Notes under the pieces: model-generated | Seen by the model: the letters and a program-made list of their open reading frames with translations, nothing else | Told to the model about the DNA's origin: nothing | Database searches by the model: none | Source of the DNA: Peribacillus faecalis | GTDB lineage: Bacteria; Bacillota; Bacilli; Bacillales; DSM-1321 | Assembly: GCF_014712675.1 (NCBI RefSeq) | Contig: NZ_JACXSI010000055.1 | Span: 62,001-126,000, forward strand | Length of the DNA stretch: 64,000 nt | Direction: 5' to 3' | In this document: positions 16,208 through 26,165 of the stretch, one piece after another | Layout of the letters: every line of letters begins with the position of its first letter | Position numbering within the stretch: the stretch's first letter is position 1 | Translations under genes and position numbers: made by a program

Positions 16208-16966
16208 ATGAAAAAGTCGGCTTTACTATTGATCGTTTTGTTAATGACGTTTCTGACAGCTTGTGGCGGTGTGAAAAATGCCGGAGATACAAACCAAAAG
16301 GCAGATAACCAATCTGAGGAAAATAGCAATAAAGAAGAAAAAGCAGCAGAAGAGGCGGCACCTAATGTGGAAATTGTCAAACAAACAAGTGGTGCATGGA
16401 TGGATTCAATTGACACAGTATGGGTTCACACTTCAGCAGTATTTGAAAATACAGGCGATATGCCAGTAGCAATAGGCGAAACACAAATGAATTTCAAAGG
16501 TCAAGATGAATCTATATTAGGAACAGCAACGATGATTTATTCTATTCCGGAAGTTGTTATGCCGGGGGAAACAGCCTATATTACTGAGTCTACAATACTA
16601 GATGGAATTACTGATCCGGCCCAATTTAAGGAAACAACTTTTAACTATAACTTTGAAGAGACGGATGAAACTTCTAATCTTCTTGAAGTGAGCGGAGTGA
16701 AAGGAATTAAAGGAGATGAATATACTCAATATAAAGTGACAGGTATAGTGAAAAACACAACAGAAGAATTACAAGATGATATTCGTATCGCTGCAGGGTT
16801 ATATGATGCAGAAGGCAATTTATTAGGCGTATTCAGCGGTAGCGTTGACATAGGCATTAACGCAGGAAGTGAAGCAGGGTTCGATCTTTCTTATCCGGAT
16901 CTTCCTGAAGGCATAGCTGATAAAGTTGCAACCATTGATGTGAAGGCATACGGTTGGACTTGGTAA
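16208..16966 (+). CDS. Lipoprotein with FxLYD-like beta domains
   Basis: This is a 252-residue secreted lipoprotein. The signal peptide ends in the lipobox LTAC with Cys19. A charged, low-complexity linker (about 25-50) is followed by two immunoglobulin-like halves (about 53-145 and 155-250). The second half (YKVTGIVKNTTEELQDDIRIAAGLYDAEGNLL) looks like an FxLYD domain. The role is probably extracytoplasmic binding, with no known ligand. ATG 16208 follows GAGGAGAATCAC. It is probably co-expressed with the HIRAN gene, and a terminator follows. Confidence 0.82.
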   Translation: MKKSALLLIVLLMTFLTACGGVKNAGDTNQKADNQSEENSNKEEKAAEEAAPNVEIVKQTSGAWMDSIDTVWVHTSAVFENTGDMPVAIGETQMNFKGQDESILGTATMIYSIPEVVMPGETAYITESTILDGITDPAQFKETTFNYNFEETDETSNLLEVSGVKGIKGDEYTQYKVTGIVKNTTEELQDDIRIAAGLYDAEGNLLGVFSGSVDIGINAGSEAGFDLSYPDLPEGIADKVATIDVKAYGWTW

Positions 16967-16979
16967 AGTGAAATGAATG

Positions 16980-17013
16980 AGAAAAACCGCAGAATCCGAT
17001 TTTGCGGTTTTTG
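16980..17013 (+). terminator. Rho-independent terminator
   Basis: AAAAACCGCA pairs with TGCGGTTTTT, followed by a T-rich tail. Confidence 0.9.
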
Positions 17014-17101
17014 TCTTTTTATTTGTGAGTATATAACCATTAAATTTGCGTAAAAATAGGCTACACTAATAATATGTGTTTATGGAAAGGGGGGAATGAA
17101 G

Positions 17102-18199
17102 GTGAGAAAATTAATCCGTTGGTTATTCATCATTTGTATATTGGTGGTCGGTTGGTTTTATGTAAATGCCCAATTTGACCAGAATGGAATGTCAATCAAG
17201 GACGAAATTTCATCGTTCATTAATAAGGAGGAATTTTCCAAACTATATACCTCCTTTCAATCCTTCTTTCAAAAGCTTGAAAATGAATTGACCCAGGACA
17301 ATCAAACTAAAAATATTGAAAAGCCGGTTTTAGAAGAACCGGAACAACAAGTCTTTTCTGTATACAATGTTGAAATTGGCAATGCTAAATCAGAAGTTGA
17401 AGCAGCTATCGGCACACCGCAGCGGGTATCATTTAACGAATACGGAAAAAATTGGTTTACATATCATGAAAATTATTACAATTATATTAGCGTCATGTAT
17501 GATGAAAATGATAAGGTCGTTGGTCTGTATACGAATCAAGATTTGATTACTTCATCGATCGGCATTACGCTGAACAGCTCAAAAGATGAGGTCCGACAGC
17601 AATTGGGCGAGCCGATGACAGGAATGAGAAAAGGGCTGGTTGTGTATCAGTACCAACCTGATGACGGATTTGATGTTTTTCAATTGAACAATAGCTATGT
17701 CACAATTTTTTATGATGTGCATGAAGAGGATACTGTAACAGCAATTCAAATTATCGAAGTAGAGACTGAGAAAGAAAAATCTGATTATTATACAGCTGCT
17801 AGTGAAGAATTGCGCCAAGGTTTTGAGTATCAATTGTTTGATTTGACGAATGCAGCGAGGGTTGTTCATCAATTATCCGTCCTAACATGGGATGATGCGG
17901 TAAGAGAAACAGCGCGTGACCACAGCTTGGATATGGCGGAAAACAACTATTTCAGCCACACGAACTTGAGAGGACAATCACCATTCGAACGCATGGAAGA
18001 AGATAAACTCCGTTATACTATGGCAGGTGAGAACCTTGCCTATGGGCAGACGAGCAGCATATTTGCTCACGAAGGGCTCATGAATTCTTGGGGACACCGG
18101 GAAAATATATTGCAATCGAAGTATGAATATTTAGGAGTCGGTGTTGCTTTTAATAAGGAAAATCACCCGTACTATACGGAGAACTTTTATAAGAAATGA
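17102..18199 (+). CDS. CAP (SCP/PR1) domain protein with CAP-associated N-terminal domain
   Basis: This is a 365-residue membrane-anchored exported protein, like B. subtilis YlbC. It has an N-terminal helix (about 4-22), a CAP-associated domain about 90-225 (two half-repeats around IGTPQR and LGEPMTG), and a C-terminal CAP domain about 240-360. The CAP domain carries HSLDMAENNYFSHTN and GENLAYG, with the usual histidines and acids of the cavity. The function of bacterial CAP proteins is unresolved. GTG 17102 is 7 nt after a G6 ribosome site; ATG 17096 lies too close to that site but remains possible. Confidence 0.88.
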   Translation: MRKLIRWLFIICILVVGWFYVNAQFDQNGMSIKDEISSFINKEEFSKLYTSFQSFFQKLENELTQDNQTKNIEKPVLEEPEQQVFSVYNVEIGNAKSEVEAAIGTPQRVSFNEYGKNWFTYHENYYNYISVMYDENDKVVGLYTNQDLITSSIGITLNSSKDEVRQQLGEPMTGMRKGLVVYQYQPDDGFDVFQLNNSYVTIFYDVHEEDTVTAIQIIEVETEKEKSDYYTAASEELRQGFEYQLFDLTNAARVVHQLSVLTWDDAVRETARDHSLDMAENNYFSHTNLRGQSPFERMEEDKLRYTMAGENLAYGQTSSIFAHEGLMNSWGHRENILQSKYEYLGVGVAFNKENHPYYTENFYKK

Positions 18200-18226
18200 A
18201 ACTACCTTTAAATGGGTAGTTTTTTT
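18198..18226 (+). terminator. Rho-independent terminator
   Basis: AAACTACC pairs with GGTAGTTT (with a G bulge), then T6. It is built like the terminator at 9319. Confidence 0.85.
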
Positions 18227-18294
18227 GTGCTTTAAATAACCACAATGATTACAAACTATATTTTGATACTTAAATTTTTCTTTAGATTACATGG

Positions 18295-18325
18295 TGGAAA
18301 AAGAAAATAATTATGCTAATATAAT
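18295..18325 (+). promoter_or_regulatory. galU promoter, shared design with pgcA promoter
   Basis: TGGAAA (18295-18300), a 16-bp spacer and an extended -10 TATGCTAATAT. The 22-bp core at 18304-18325 recurs at 19484-19505 with two mismatches. The remaining 18227-18502 leader is AT-rich and holds no gene. Confidence 0.6.
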
Positions 18326-18502
18326 ATATAACCAATTAAAATAATAGTTTATGGCTTTGTAAATACTAATCTTCTTCGCAAGTGCTTGCAATATATAAGT
18401 AAAAACTATGTATAGAACAAATAAAATTTAATAATTTTGCAGTTAGCTAGTACGTACAACGTTATTGTCAAACTCTATTTTAAAAAAATTGGAGGGAACA
18501 AT

Positions 18503-19384
18503 TTGAATAAAGTAAGAAAGGCCATTATTCCAGCAGCAGGTTTAGGAACAAGATTTTTGCCAGCAACTAAAGCAATGCCAAAGGAAATGTTGCCAATTGT
18601 TGATAAACCGACAATTCAATACATAGTTGAAGAGGCTGTTGCTTCAGGTATTGAAGATATCATCATTGTAACCGGTAAAGGAAAGCGAGCGATTGAAGAT
18701 CATTTCGATTATGCTCCTGAACTAGAAAGAAACTTGTTGGAAAAAGAGAAATACGATCTACTAGAAAAGGTCAACTACTCATCTAATCTAGTTGACATTC
18801 ATTATATTCGTCAGAAAGAACCAAAAGGGTTAGGGCATGCTGTGTGGTGTGCGCGGAAATTTATTGGCAATGAGCCATTTGCTGTACTTTTAGGAGACGA
18901 TATTGTTCAAAGTGACAAGCCTTGTTTGAAACAGTTAATTGAACAATATGAAGAAACACACTCATCTATTATAGGCGTGCAACAAGTTCCAAATGACGAA
19001 ACGCATCGTTATGGAATTATAGATCCGGATAAACAATACAACCGTCGTTATCAAGTGAATAACTTCGTTGAAAAGCCAAAGCAAGGAACCGCTCCATCTA
19101 ACTTGGCTATTATGGGTCGATATGTTCTGACGCCTGAAATATTCATGTTTCTGGATAAACAAGAAAAAGGAGCAGGCGGAGAAATTCAATTGACAGATGC
19201 AATTCAACAATTAAACCAAATTCAACGTGTATTTGCTTATGACTTTGAAGGAAAACGCCATGATGTTGGAGAAAAGCTTGGATTTGTAAAGACGACGATT
19301 GAGATGGCATTGCAGGATGAAGAATTAAGAGACGACTTAATTAATTTCTTGGAAGAAATAATCCCAATTTGTAAAATGGCATAG
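18503..19384 (+). CDS. galU: UTP-glucose-1-phosphate uridylyltransferase
   Basis: This enzyme makes UDP-glucose from glucose-1-phosphate and UTP, for teichoic acid glucosylation, glycolipids and exopolysaccharide. It has 293 residues; B. subtilis GtaB has 292. The nucleotide-binding signature [19 protein letters not shown] lies near 12-30, with [10 protein letters not shown] and VEKPKQG further on. The start is TTG 18503, since GGAGGG lies 6 nt upstream and the sequence from there ([16 protein letters not shown]) matches the family; an upstream frame extension is not used. The next gene, pgcA, supplies its substrate. Confidence 0.95.
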   Translation: MNKVRKAIIPAAGLGTRFLPATKAMPKEMLPIVDKPTIQYIVEEAVASGIEDIIIVTGKGKRAIEDHFDYAPELERNLLEKEKYDLLEKVNYSSNLVDIHYIRQKEPKGLGHAVWCARKFIGNEPFAVLLGDDIVQSDKPCLKQLIEQYEETHSSIIGVQQVPNDETHRYGIIDPDKQYNRRYQVNNFVEKPKQGTAPSNLAIMGRYVLTPEIFMFLDKQEKGAGGEIQLTDAIQQLNQIQRVFAYDFEGKRHDVGEKLGFVKTTIEMALQDEELRDDLINFLEEIIPICKMA

Positions 19385-19409
19385 GATGAAGCAGGTTCTA
19401 GGTAGTTAG

Positions 19410-19444
19410 AGTCCTCCCGTTATCTATCGGGAGGGCTTATTTTG
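19410..19444 (+). terminator. Rho-independent terminator
   Basis: GTCCTCCCG pairs with CGGGAGGGC, followed by a T-rich tail. It separates galU from pgcA. Confidence 0.85.
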
Positions 19445-19474
19445 TTGTTTCATTAAATACATTCAGATTATAAC

Positions 19475-19505
19475 TGGAAACATAAAATAATTATGTTAAT
19501 ATGAT
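19475..19505 (+). promoter_or_regulatory. pgcA promoter, near-copy of the galU promoter
   Basis: TGGAAA (19475-19480), 16 bp, then TATGTTAATAT. It is nearly identical to 18295-18325, including the preceding GATTA. The leader from here to 19678 (about 170 nt) has no gene or clear structure. Confidence 0.6.
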
Positions 19506-19678
19506 TTATATAATAACTAGCTTATAAATTAATAAGTTTTCTAAAGTGATAAGTCTAGTTAATGGTGTGTTTCGATGAGTGACACAACTGCTTGTTAAAT
19601 ATTTTATGAAAAATTTCATGTGCAAATAAATTCTCTTTAACTACTTTAATTAATATAATTGTTAGGAAGTGTACTAAA

Positions 19679-21406
19679 TTGGACTGGGAAATAAAGTCAG
19701 TTATTTGGCAACAATATGCGAGTTTGGATGAAGAATTAAAAAAACAGCTTGAGGAATACAAAGAAAATGAAGCAGTGCTGGAGGATATGTTTTACCGTAA
19801 CTTAGAGTTCGGTACTGCGGGGATGCGCGGTGAGCTTGGTCCTGGTACGAACCGAATGAATGTCTATACAGTTCGTAAAGCGGCGCAAGGGTTAGCGCTT
19901 TATATGAATGGGTTAGGTCAAGAGGTGAAGAATCGAGGTGTGGCGATTGCTTATGATAGTCGTCATAAATCTGCTGACTTTGCTCTGGAAGTAGCAAAAA
20001 CTCTTGGTGTTTATGGAATTCGTGCTTATTTATTTGATGCTTTGAGTCCTACGCCGGAATTATCTTTTGCAGTTCGATATTTAAATGCCTATGCGGGTGT
20101 TATGATTACAGCAAGTCATAATCCTTCTATTTATAATGGTTTTAAGTTATATGGCGAAGATGGCAGTCAAATAACGCCAGGAGCTGCGGAACAAATTATT
20201 CATAATATTGAACAAATTAAAAATGAACTTCACATTCAAGTGTTAACGGAAGAAGAATTAATTCAACAGGGTCTATTAATGTATGTGGGGGAAACGATTG
20301 ATGAAGCATATCTTTCGCAATTAGAAACAATCTCGTTACGCAAGAAAGCGAAAAAAGATATTAAAATCGTTTATTCTCCGCTTCATGGAACGGGAAATAA
20401 ATTAGTACGTGAAGGTCTGAAGCGACTTGGATTCGCAAATGTGACAGTAGTTGAAGAACAAGAATTACCTGATCCGGATTTTTCTACAGTCGAGTCCCCA
20501 AATCCAGAGGAGCAAGATGCATTTAAGCTAACAATTGCTTATGGCGAGAAGCTTAATGCGGATCTATTGATTGCGACAGATCCGGATGCCGACCGTTTAG
20601 GAGTTGCTGTCAAAAATACAGAAGGACAATATGTGATTCTGACAGGCAACCAAATCGGAGCAATCTTGATTCATTATTTGATTACGCAAAAGCGTGAACA
20701 AGGAACTCTGTCAGAGAAAAGTCTTGTGCTGAAGTCGATTGTAACGTCTGAAATGGGTGTCGCGATTGCGAAGTCATTCGGCGTTCAAGCAGAAGATGTG
20801 TTAACAGGCTTTAAATATATCGCTGAAAAAATTGAAGAATGCAGTCAAAAGCAAGAAAATGACTTTTTATTCGGTTATGAAGAGAGCTATGGCTTCTTAA
20901 TTCGTGATTTCGTCCGCGATAAAGATGCTATTCAGGCAGCGGTAATGATGGCGGAAGTGACAGCATTTTATCAAGAAAAGGGAATGTCATTATATGATAG
21001 CTTGATGGGATTATATAAACAATTCGGCTACTTCCAAGAATCAATCAAATCATTGACGTTAAAAGGAAAAGAAGGTTCCGCTTTAATTGAAAAAATTATG
21101 AGTGAATTCCGTAAGCATATGCCGAAAGAAGTTGCAGGAGTGGAAGTTATTGCAGTAGAAGATTATCAATCTAGTGAACGACTCGATCTAGTCTCTAAGG
21201 AAATAAAAGCAATCAAACTGCCGACATCGAATGTGCTAAAGTTCTATTGCGAGAATGGTTCGTGGTTCTGCTTAAGACCTTCTGGCACAGAGCCGAAAAT
21301 CAAATTTTATTTTGGTGTTTGTGGAAGTTCTCACGATGAGAGCCATCATCAATTACAAGAACTTGAGTCTCATGTTATGAGTTTAGTTCAGGCAATTACA
21401 AAATAA
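19679..21406 (+). CDS. pgcA: Phosphoglucomutase (alpha-PGM family)
   Basis: This enzyme interconverts glucose-6-phosphate and glucose-1-phosphate, feeding GalU. It has 575 residues, close to B. subtilis PgcA (581). It shows the phosphoserine loop TASHNP near 142-147, the metal loop DPDADR near 300, the sugar loop GYEESYGF near 400, and the C-terminal phosphate-binding RPSGTEPK. The start is TTG 19679, preceded by AGGAAGTG. It has its own promoter, and the YwqE-like phosphatase gene follows after 95 bp, possibly on the same transcript. Confidence 0.95.
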   Translation: MDWEIKSVIWQQYASLDEELKKQLEEYKENEAVLEDMFYRNLEFGTAGMRGELGPGTNRMNVYTVRKAAQGLALYMNGLGQEVKNRGVAIAYDSRHKSADFALEVAKTLGVYGIRAYLFDALSPTPELSFAVRYLNAYAGVMITASHNPSIYNGFKLYGEDGSQITPGAAEQIIHNIEQIKNELHIQVLTEEELIQQGLLMYVGETIDEAYLSQLETISLRKKAKKDIKIVYSPLHGTGNKLVREGLKRLGFANVTVVEEQELPDPDFSTVESPNPEEQDAFKLTIAYGEKLNADLLIATDPDADRLGVAVKNTEGQYVILTGNQIGAILIHYLITQKREQGTLSEKSLVLKSIVTSEMGVAIAKSFGVQAEDVLTGFKYIAEKIEECSQKQENDFLFGYEESYGFLIRDFVRDKDAIQAAVMMAEVTAFYQEKGMSLYDSLMGLYKQFGYFQESIKSLTLKGKEGSALIEKIMSEFRKHMPKEVAGVEVIAVEDYQSSERLDLVSKEIKAIKLPTSNVLKFYCENGSWFCLRPSGTEPKIKFYFGVCGSSHDESHHQLQELESHVMSLVQAITK

Positions 21407-21501
21407 AATTCACATGAAATAATATATTTTCTTACTCTAAATCCTATTATTATTACTACCATTAATTTAGCAAACAAATGAATATGAAAGAGGTTGCATA
21501 T

Positions 21502-22269
21502 ATGATCGATATTCATTCACATATATTATTTGGCGTTGATGATGGAGCGCAGACTGTCGAGGATAGTATTGCGATGGCCCGTCAGGCGGTGGAGCAGGGT
21601 ATTACCACTGTTTTTGCCACGCCCCATCATAGAAATGGAAAGTACACGAATGAGAAGTATAGTATTTTACCTAAAGTGGAGGAATTGAATGCTGCGCTTG
21701 TGCAGGAGGGTATTCCTTTAGAAGTGCTGCCAGGGCAGGAGTGCCGTATTTTTGGCGAGTTAGTTGAAGATTACCAAAAGGGTGAAATATTGACGCTCAA
21801 TGATGGAGGCAAATATGTACTCATTGAGTTTTCTTCGAGTCATGTTCCGATGTATGCGAGTCAATTACTTTACAACATACAGTTTGAAGGTATTATTCCG
21901 ATTATTGTCCATCCGGAAAGGAACAGCCATTTTATTGAACGTCCGGAGTCTTTAAGCGAGTTTGTCGAAAAAGGAGCGCTCGTTCAATTAACTGCTGCCA
22001 GTGTGACTGGCGCTTTCGGGAAGAAAATTCAGAGGTTCTCAACGCAATTGCTGGAAGCAAACTTAGTGCATTTCGTTGCATCGGATGCCCACAATACGAC
22101 ATCACGCAATAATCGCATGAAGGAAGCGTTTGAAGTAATTGCGAAAAATTTCGATTCTTCTTATGTTGATTATTTGAAGAAAAATGCGGAATTACTTGTC
22201 CGAAGTGAATACATACCGACAAGACCGATCCAACCAATTAAAAGGAAACGTTTTTTAGGTATTTTTTAA
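21502..22269 (+). CDS. PHP-family protein tyrosine phosphatase (YwqE/CpsB type)
   Basis: This metal-dependent phosphatase acts on bacterial tyrosine kinases and their substrates, which control capsule or exopolysaccharide export and UDP-glucose dehydrogenase. It has 255 residues; YwqE has 254. PHP metal-binding motifs are DIHSHILFGVDDG (residues 2-14), ATPHH near 45, a conserved HPERN near 135 and SDAHN near 195. ATG 21502 is chosen because AAAGAGG lies 8 nt upstream; two earlier ATGs are possible. No matching tyrosine kinase gene lies in the window, so its partner must be elsewhere. Confidence 0.9.
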   Translation: MIDIHSHILFGVDDGAQTVEDSIAMARQAVEQGITTVFATPHHRNGKYTNEKYSILPKVEELNAALVQEGIPLEVLPGQECRIFGELVEDYQKGEILTLNDGGKYVLIEFSSSHVPMYASQLLYNIQFEGIIPIIVHPERNSHFIERPESLSEFVEKGALVQLTAASVTGAFGKKIQRFSTQLLEANLVHFVASDAHNTTSRNNRMKEAFEVIAKNFDSSYVDYLKKNAELLVRSEYIPTRPIQPIKRKRFLGIF

Positions 22270-22274
22270 AATGA

Positions 22275-22312
22275 TAAGCCCTCTTGTCTTTTGACAGGAG
22301 GGCTTATTTTCA
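22275..22312. terminator. Bidirectional terminator
   Basis: AAGCCCTC pairs with GAGGGCTT around a TGTC/GACA inner stem, with A- and T-rich flanks, between convergent genes. Confidence 0.85.
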
Positions 22313-22333
22313 TTTATTTATAAACTTTTGTAT

Positions 22334-24082
22334 CTATACTTTAGCCTCTAAATCTTCATTAATCTTTAACTGCTGGCTGGCAAATTCACGATACATTTGG
22401 TGTGATTGCATCAATTCATGGTGAGTGCCGCGACCGGTGATTTCGCCTTTTTCTAAAAATAAAAGCTGATCGGCATCGACAACTGTTGCAAGACGGTGGG
22501 CAATCACAATCGTCGTCCGGCCGACCATCAATTTTTCCAATGCCATTTGCACATATTGTTCAGATTGACTGTCAAGGCTTGATGTTGCTTCATCGAGCAT
22601 TAATATTTCCGGGTTGCGCAGAAGGGCACGGGCGATAGCGATTCTCTGGCGCTGTCCACCGGAAAGCTTTAATCCGCGTTCGCCGACTTCGGTGTCAAAC
22701 TGATTCGGAAGCTCCTTGATAAAATGAAGGGCATAAGCCATATCCGCTGCCTGGCAAAGTTCCTCATCTGTTACTTCCCGCTCAATTCCGTAGCAAATGT
22801 TTTCGCGGATCGTGCCTGCAAGGAGCGGGCTCTCTTGGGAGACATAGCCGATATGCTGGCGCCATGACTCCAGTGAGTAGTCGGTAATGTTTTTATCGTC
22901 GATACGGATCGTGCCGAAATTTGGTTCATAGTAGCGCTCCAGTAGCTTGAACAAAGTAGTTTTTCCACTGCCGCTCGGTCCGATAATCGCGGTGACTTTG
23001 CCGGCTTCTATTTCAGCGCTGATGTCGGTTAAAATCGGCTCTTCTTCGTTATAATGGAACGATACATTGTGAAGTGTAATCGGTTGATTGGCGGCTATTA
23101 GCTTCTCGCCTGTCGTTAAATCTTCTTCTTCCTCCTGTAAAATTTCGATAATGCGATCGGTTGCGCCGACCGATTTTTGCAGTTGTGTAAAGAACATTGT
23201 AATCTGTCCCATCGGCATGATGATTTGGAAGATATAGAGAATGAAAGCAACAAGTGAACCGGCTGTAATAATGCCGCTTGCGACCTGCATACCTCCGTAA
23301 CCGATGACCTCGACTAAGGCAGCCATCAACACTAATGTGATGAGCGGTCCGACCAATGATTGCGTGCGCGCTTCTTTTAAGCCTAATTTAAACAGTTTCT
23401 CGATGCCGCTCATGCCGTTTTTTAGCTCGATATTCTCGGCATTTGATGCTTTCACTAAGCGGATTTCTGGTAATACTTGATTCAATGTTTCGGTGAAACT
23501 GGCTGTCTCTGCTTGTGTTTCTTTCGAGATTTTATGCATTAAACGTCCTATTGGCACAAGAATAGCAGTTGCTACCGGAAGAACGATAAAAATCAATAAG
23601 GTCAGCTTCCAGTTCATGATAAACAAAATGATAATCGAGCCGATGACGGAGATGATGCCTGTGATAGCCCCGGTGAAATGGGTCGTAATCAGTTCTTTGA
23701 CAACCATAGTATCATTTGTTATGCGACTGATCATTTCTCCGGATGGGTTGCGGTCAGAATAGGAAACCGGCAGTTTGATTAATTTCTTCCAAAGCAGTTC
23801 GCGCAGACCGGCTATTATTTTTTGTCCATTGTAGCTTAGAGCATAAGTCGCATAGGCGCTTAAAATGGCTTGAACGATGAAAACGGCAATAATTAAAATA
23901 ATTTGGTTTGCCGATAGCGAAGCCATGCTGAAGCCGTCGACCAATTCTTTTGTCATTAACGGTATGAGCAGCCCGATTAGTGTAGTGATAATACTTAAGC
24001 CAAGGGCAAATGATAGCCTGCCGTACGATGGCTTTGTACGATGTAGCAAGTGCATGAAGGTGCGTATATTAGATTTTTTCAT
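22334..24082 (-). CDS. ABC multidrug-type exporter, half-transporter
   Basis: This 582-residue protein fuses a six-helix exporter domain (about 1-320) to an ATPase domain. The ATPase has Walker [10 protein letters not shown] near 370, the signature [16 protein letters not shown] near 478 and Walker [14 protein letters not shown]. The closest named relative I recognise is BmrA, a homodimeric drug exporter. Its start overlaps the stop of the MerR gene by four bases (ATGA), so the regulator and pump are translationally coupled. It is probably induced by a drug or toxic metabolite bound by that MerR protein. Confidence 0.92.
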   Translation of the reverse strand: MKKSNIRTFMHLLHRTKPSYGRLSFALGLSIITTLIGLLIPLMTKELVDGFSMASLSANQIILIIAVFIVQAILSAYATYALSYNGQKIIAGLRELLWKKLIKLPVSYSDRNPSGEMISRITNDTMVVKELITTHFTGAITGIISVIGSIIILFIMNWKLTLLIFIVLPVATAILVPIGRLMHKISKETQAETASFTETLNQVLPEIRLVKASNAENIELKNGMSGIEKLFKLGLKEARTQSLVGPLITLVLMAALVEVIGYGGMQVASGIITAGSLVAFILYIFQIIMPMGQITMFFTQLQKSVGATDRIIEILQEEEEDLTTGEKLIAANQPITLHNVSFHYNEEEPILTDISAEIEAGKVTAIIGPSGSGKTTLFKLLERYYEPNFGTIRIDDKNITDYSLESWRQHIGYVSQESPLLAGTIRENICYGIEREVTDEELCQAADMAYALHFIKELPNQFDTEVGERGLKLSGGQRQRIAIARALLRNPEILMLDEATSSLDSQSEQYVQMALEKLMVGRTTIVIAHRLATVVDADQLLFLEKGEITGRGTHHELMQSHQMYREFASQQLKINEDLEAKV

Positions 24083-24831
24083 TTGTTTTTCCTCTCCTGA
24101 CTTTCGAAGTGTCCCATTGCTTGCTTAAACCACTGCTCTTCTTCGGCATTTAATGGATTCGGCATGACACTTTCTTCGTCGATGTCATCTTCATTAACGG
24201 ATAGTATGATATTTAAAAGATCCTCACCGAAAAGCTCTGATGCCAGTTCGAATAATGTCTTCGCAATCTGAATGGCTTTCGGATCATCGGGGCTTATTTT
24301 ATCTTGGACCATCTTTTTAATCTCGGCAATGAGTTCCGCAAATACTTTTTCGATTTCGCGTTGCTGATCATCCGGTATATCGTAAATGCCATCAACAATA
24401 TGTTCGGGGAAAACTTTATTTAACCATTTTTTATGTTCCTCTTCATCTTGAATGCCATTAATAATCGTAACAAAGATGGCAGGATCGATTTTTTCTTCGC
24501 CATGGACAATATGAAGCGCATGGTCGAGTGCTTTTATAATGTGATCGAGCTGTTTCCTCTTTTGAACCATCATTTCTCGTTGCATCGTTAAAGAATCACG
24601 CAAATCCCATGACTCATCTTGCAAAAATTCCTTAACATCCTCCAGAGAATATCCTAAAAACTTTAAGGTCAATATTTTCTGCAATGTAATCAAATGTCCG
24701 TTATTGTATATTCGTCGTCCTGAAGCAGTCAGCTCAGGGATAAGTAAGCCTATTTCATCATAATAATGCAAAGTCCGGACGGTAGTCCCGGTTTTCTTGG
24801 AAAACTGTCCGATTGAAAACTTTTCGTTCAT
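24079..24831 (-). CDS. MerR family regulator of the ABC exporter
   Basis: This 250-residue regulator has an N-terminal MerR winged helix ([27 protein letters not shown]), a coiled-coil dimer helix about 75-115 and a long C-terminal domain of the TipA-S-like size. The effector domain probably binds a drug. ATG 24831 follows GGGGAGGAAAACAAA; an upstream in-frame ATG at 24867 lies within the operator and is unlikely. It is the first gene of the operon, ahead of the exporter, and should control its own promoter. Confidence 0.9.
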   Translation of the reverse strand: MNEKFSIGQFSKKTGTTVRTLHYYDEIGLLIPELTASGRRIYNNGHLITLQKILTLKFLGYSLEDVKEFLQDESWDLRDSLTMQREMMVQKRKQLDHIIKALDHALHIVHGEEKIDPAIFVTIINGIQDEEEHKKWLNKVFPEHIVDGIYDIPDDQQREIEKVFAELIAEIKKMVQDKISPDDPKAIQIAKTLFELASELFGEDLLNIILSVNEDDIDEESVMPNPLNAEEEQWFKQAMGHFESQERKNK

Positions 24832-24855
24832 TTTGTTTTCCTCCCCTCTAAGTAC

Positions 24856-24886
24856 ATTGTAAAACATGACGTAACGTCAGAAACAA
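24856..24886 (-). promoter_or_regulatory. MerR-type promoter with 19-bp spacer and dyad
   Basis: On the minus strand TTGTTT (24886-24881) and TACAAT (24861-24856) are 19 bp apart. The palindrome TGACGTTACGTCA (24879-24867) lies inside that spacer. This is the classical over-long MerR promoter that the regulator twists into shape when activated. Confidence 0.8.
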
Positions 24887-24980
24887 TGGTTATTTGAAAA
24901 AATTTCTTGCGATGGGTTTGGTATTATAGTTTTCAAGGGGGAAGCAATAAAATTAATTATATTTTCATTTGTTTTACAAA

Positions 24981-24994
24981 TCATGAATTCATGA
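24981..24994. promoter_or_regulatory. 14-bp perfect palindrome ahead of the exonuclease gene
   Basis: TCATGAATTCATGA lies in the AT-rich gap between the MerR operon and the exonuclease gene. It may be an operator. No regulator can be assigned. Confidence 0.35.
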
Positions 24995-25103
24995 AATAAA
25001 ATTGCTTTACAATTTCTTCTTCATTTCTCAGTGATTGATTGTACTAGCTGTGTCTTTTAATGTGTTACAATGGGTGAATCATAGATTTTAGAGGTGAGAC
25101 ACG

Positions 25104-25979
25104 TTGAATAACAACAATCGATCAAACTTAATGTTAGTGGACGGTATGGCGCTGTTGTTCCGCGCTTTTTATGCGACGGCAATGACGGGGCAGTTTATGT
25201 ATAATTCTAAAGGTGTACCGACAAATGGCGTGCAGGGGATGCTGAAGCATATGCTGATGGCGGTTGAACACTTTAATCCGCAATATGTTGCGGTCTGCTG
25301 GGATATGGGAAGCAAGACGTTCCGCACAGAGATGTTTTCCGATTATAAAGGCAATCGCAGCCAGCCTCCGGAGGAATTGATTCCGCAGTTTGATCTGGCG
25401 AAGGAAGCTGTTGAGGCGTTTGATATCCCGAATATTGGACTAGCCGGTTTCGAGGCAGATGATTGCATTGGTACAATTGCGAAAACACATCGCACAGATT
25501 ATGATGTCAATATCATTACAGGTGACCAGGACATGCTACAGTTAATTGAAGAGTCAATTGCGGTAACGCTTTTGAAAAAGGGCTACGGTAATTATGAAAC
25601 GCACAATGAGCAAACATTTTTTGACTGGAAGGGCATTAAGCCACAGCAAATGATTGACTTGAAAGGCCTGATGGGTGATACAGCCGATAACTACCCAGGC
25701 GTTAAAGGCATCGGCGAAAAAACAGCTATTAAGCTGCTGCAACAATACGAGACAGTAGAAGGCATTTTGGAAAACTTGCCGTCGCTGACTGCCGGACAGC
25801 GCAAGAAAATCGAGGAATCATTGGATATGCTCCATTTATCTCGACAGCTGGCCACGATTAAATGTGACGTGCCGCTAACTTGGGATGTTGAGTCGGCGCT
25901 TTACCAGTATGATAATGAAAAAGTGTTGGACATGATTCATAGTCATGAGCTAAAAGGGCTTATGTCGAAGTTTAAATAA
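25104..25979 (+). CDS. ypcP: 5'-3' exonuclease / flap endonuclease (YpcP-like)
   Basis: This 291-residue nuclease matches the 5'-3' exonuclease domain of DNA polymerase I but is free-standing. It removes RNA primers and flaps during Okazaki maturation and repair. Metal-binding acids lie in LMLVDGMALLFRAFYA, GFEADDCIG, ITGDQDMLQ and LMGDTADNYPG, and a helix-hairpin-helix follows (GVKGIGEKTAIKLLQQY). The start is TTG 25104 behind AGAGGTGAGACACG. In B. subtilis this gene lies near dynA, as here. A strong terminator follows, so it is monocistronic. Confidence 0.92.
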   Translation: MNNNNRSNLMLVDGMALLFRAFYATAMTGQFMYNSKGVPTNGVQGMLKHMLMAVEHFNPQYVAVCWDMGSKTFRTEMFSDYKGNRSQPPEELIPQFDLAKEAVEAFDIPNIGLAGFEADDCIGTIAKTHRTDYDVNIITGDQDMLQLIEESIAVTLLKKGYGNYETHNEQTFFDWKGIKPQQMIDLKGLMGDTADNYPGVKGIGEKTAIKLLQQYETVEGILENLPSLTAGQRKKIEESLDMLHLSRQLATIKCDVPLTWDVESALYQYDNEKVLDMIHSHELKGLMSKFK

Positions 25980-25983
25980 TAGG

Positions 25984-26016
25984 AAATCCCCGCATATCCA
26001 TTGTGCGGGGATTTTT
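25984..26016 (+). terminator. Rho-independent terminator
   Basis: AAATCCCCGCA pairs with TGCGGGGATTT, then T4. Confidence 0.9.
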
Positions 26017-26054
26017 TCGCTTCAGAAGTAGCCTCGAGGAGCAAAATCAAAAAT

Positions 26055-26079
26055 GAAAAAGGACCGGTAACGGTTTTTT
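26055..26079 (+). repeat. 24-bp duplicated element, copy 1
   Basis: A stretch GAAAAAGGACCGGTAACGGT plus T5 is identical to 27656-27679. It contains an ACCG-GTAA-CGGT hairpin with A and T flanks. The rest of the 25980-26165 gap holds nothing else I can identify. Confidence 0.6.
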
Positions 26080-26165
26080 GTATGTATTAAAAGTCAAAAT
26101 CATGATTGATTGCTTCAATAAATTTGTACTCTCTAACTTTATATTCAAATTTTTAAATTGCACAA

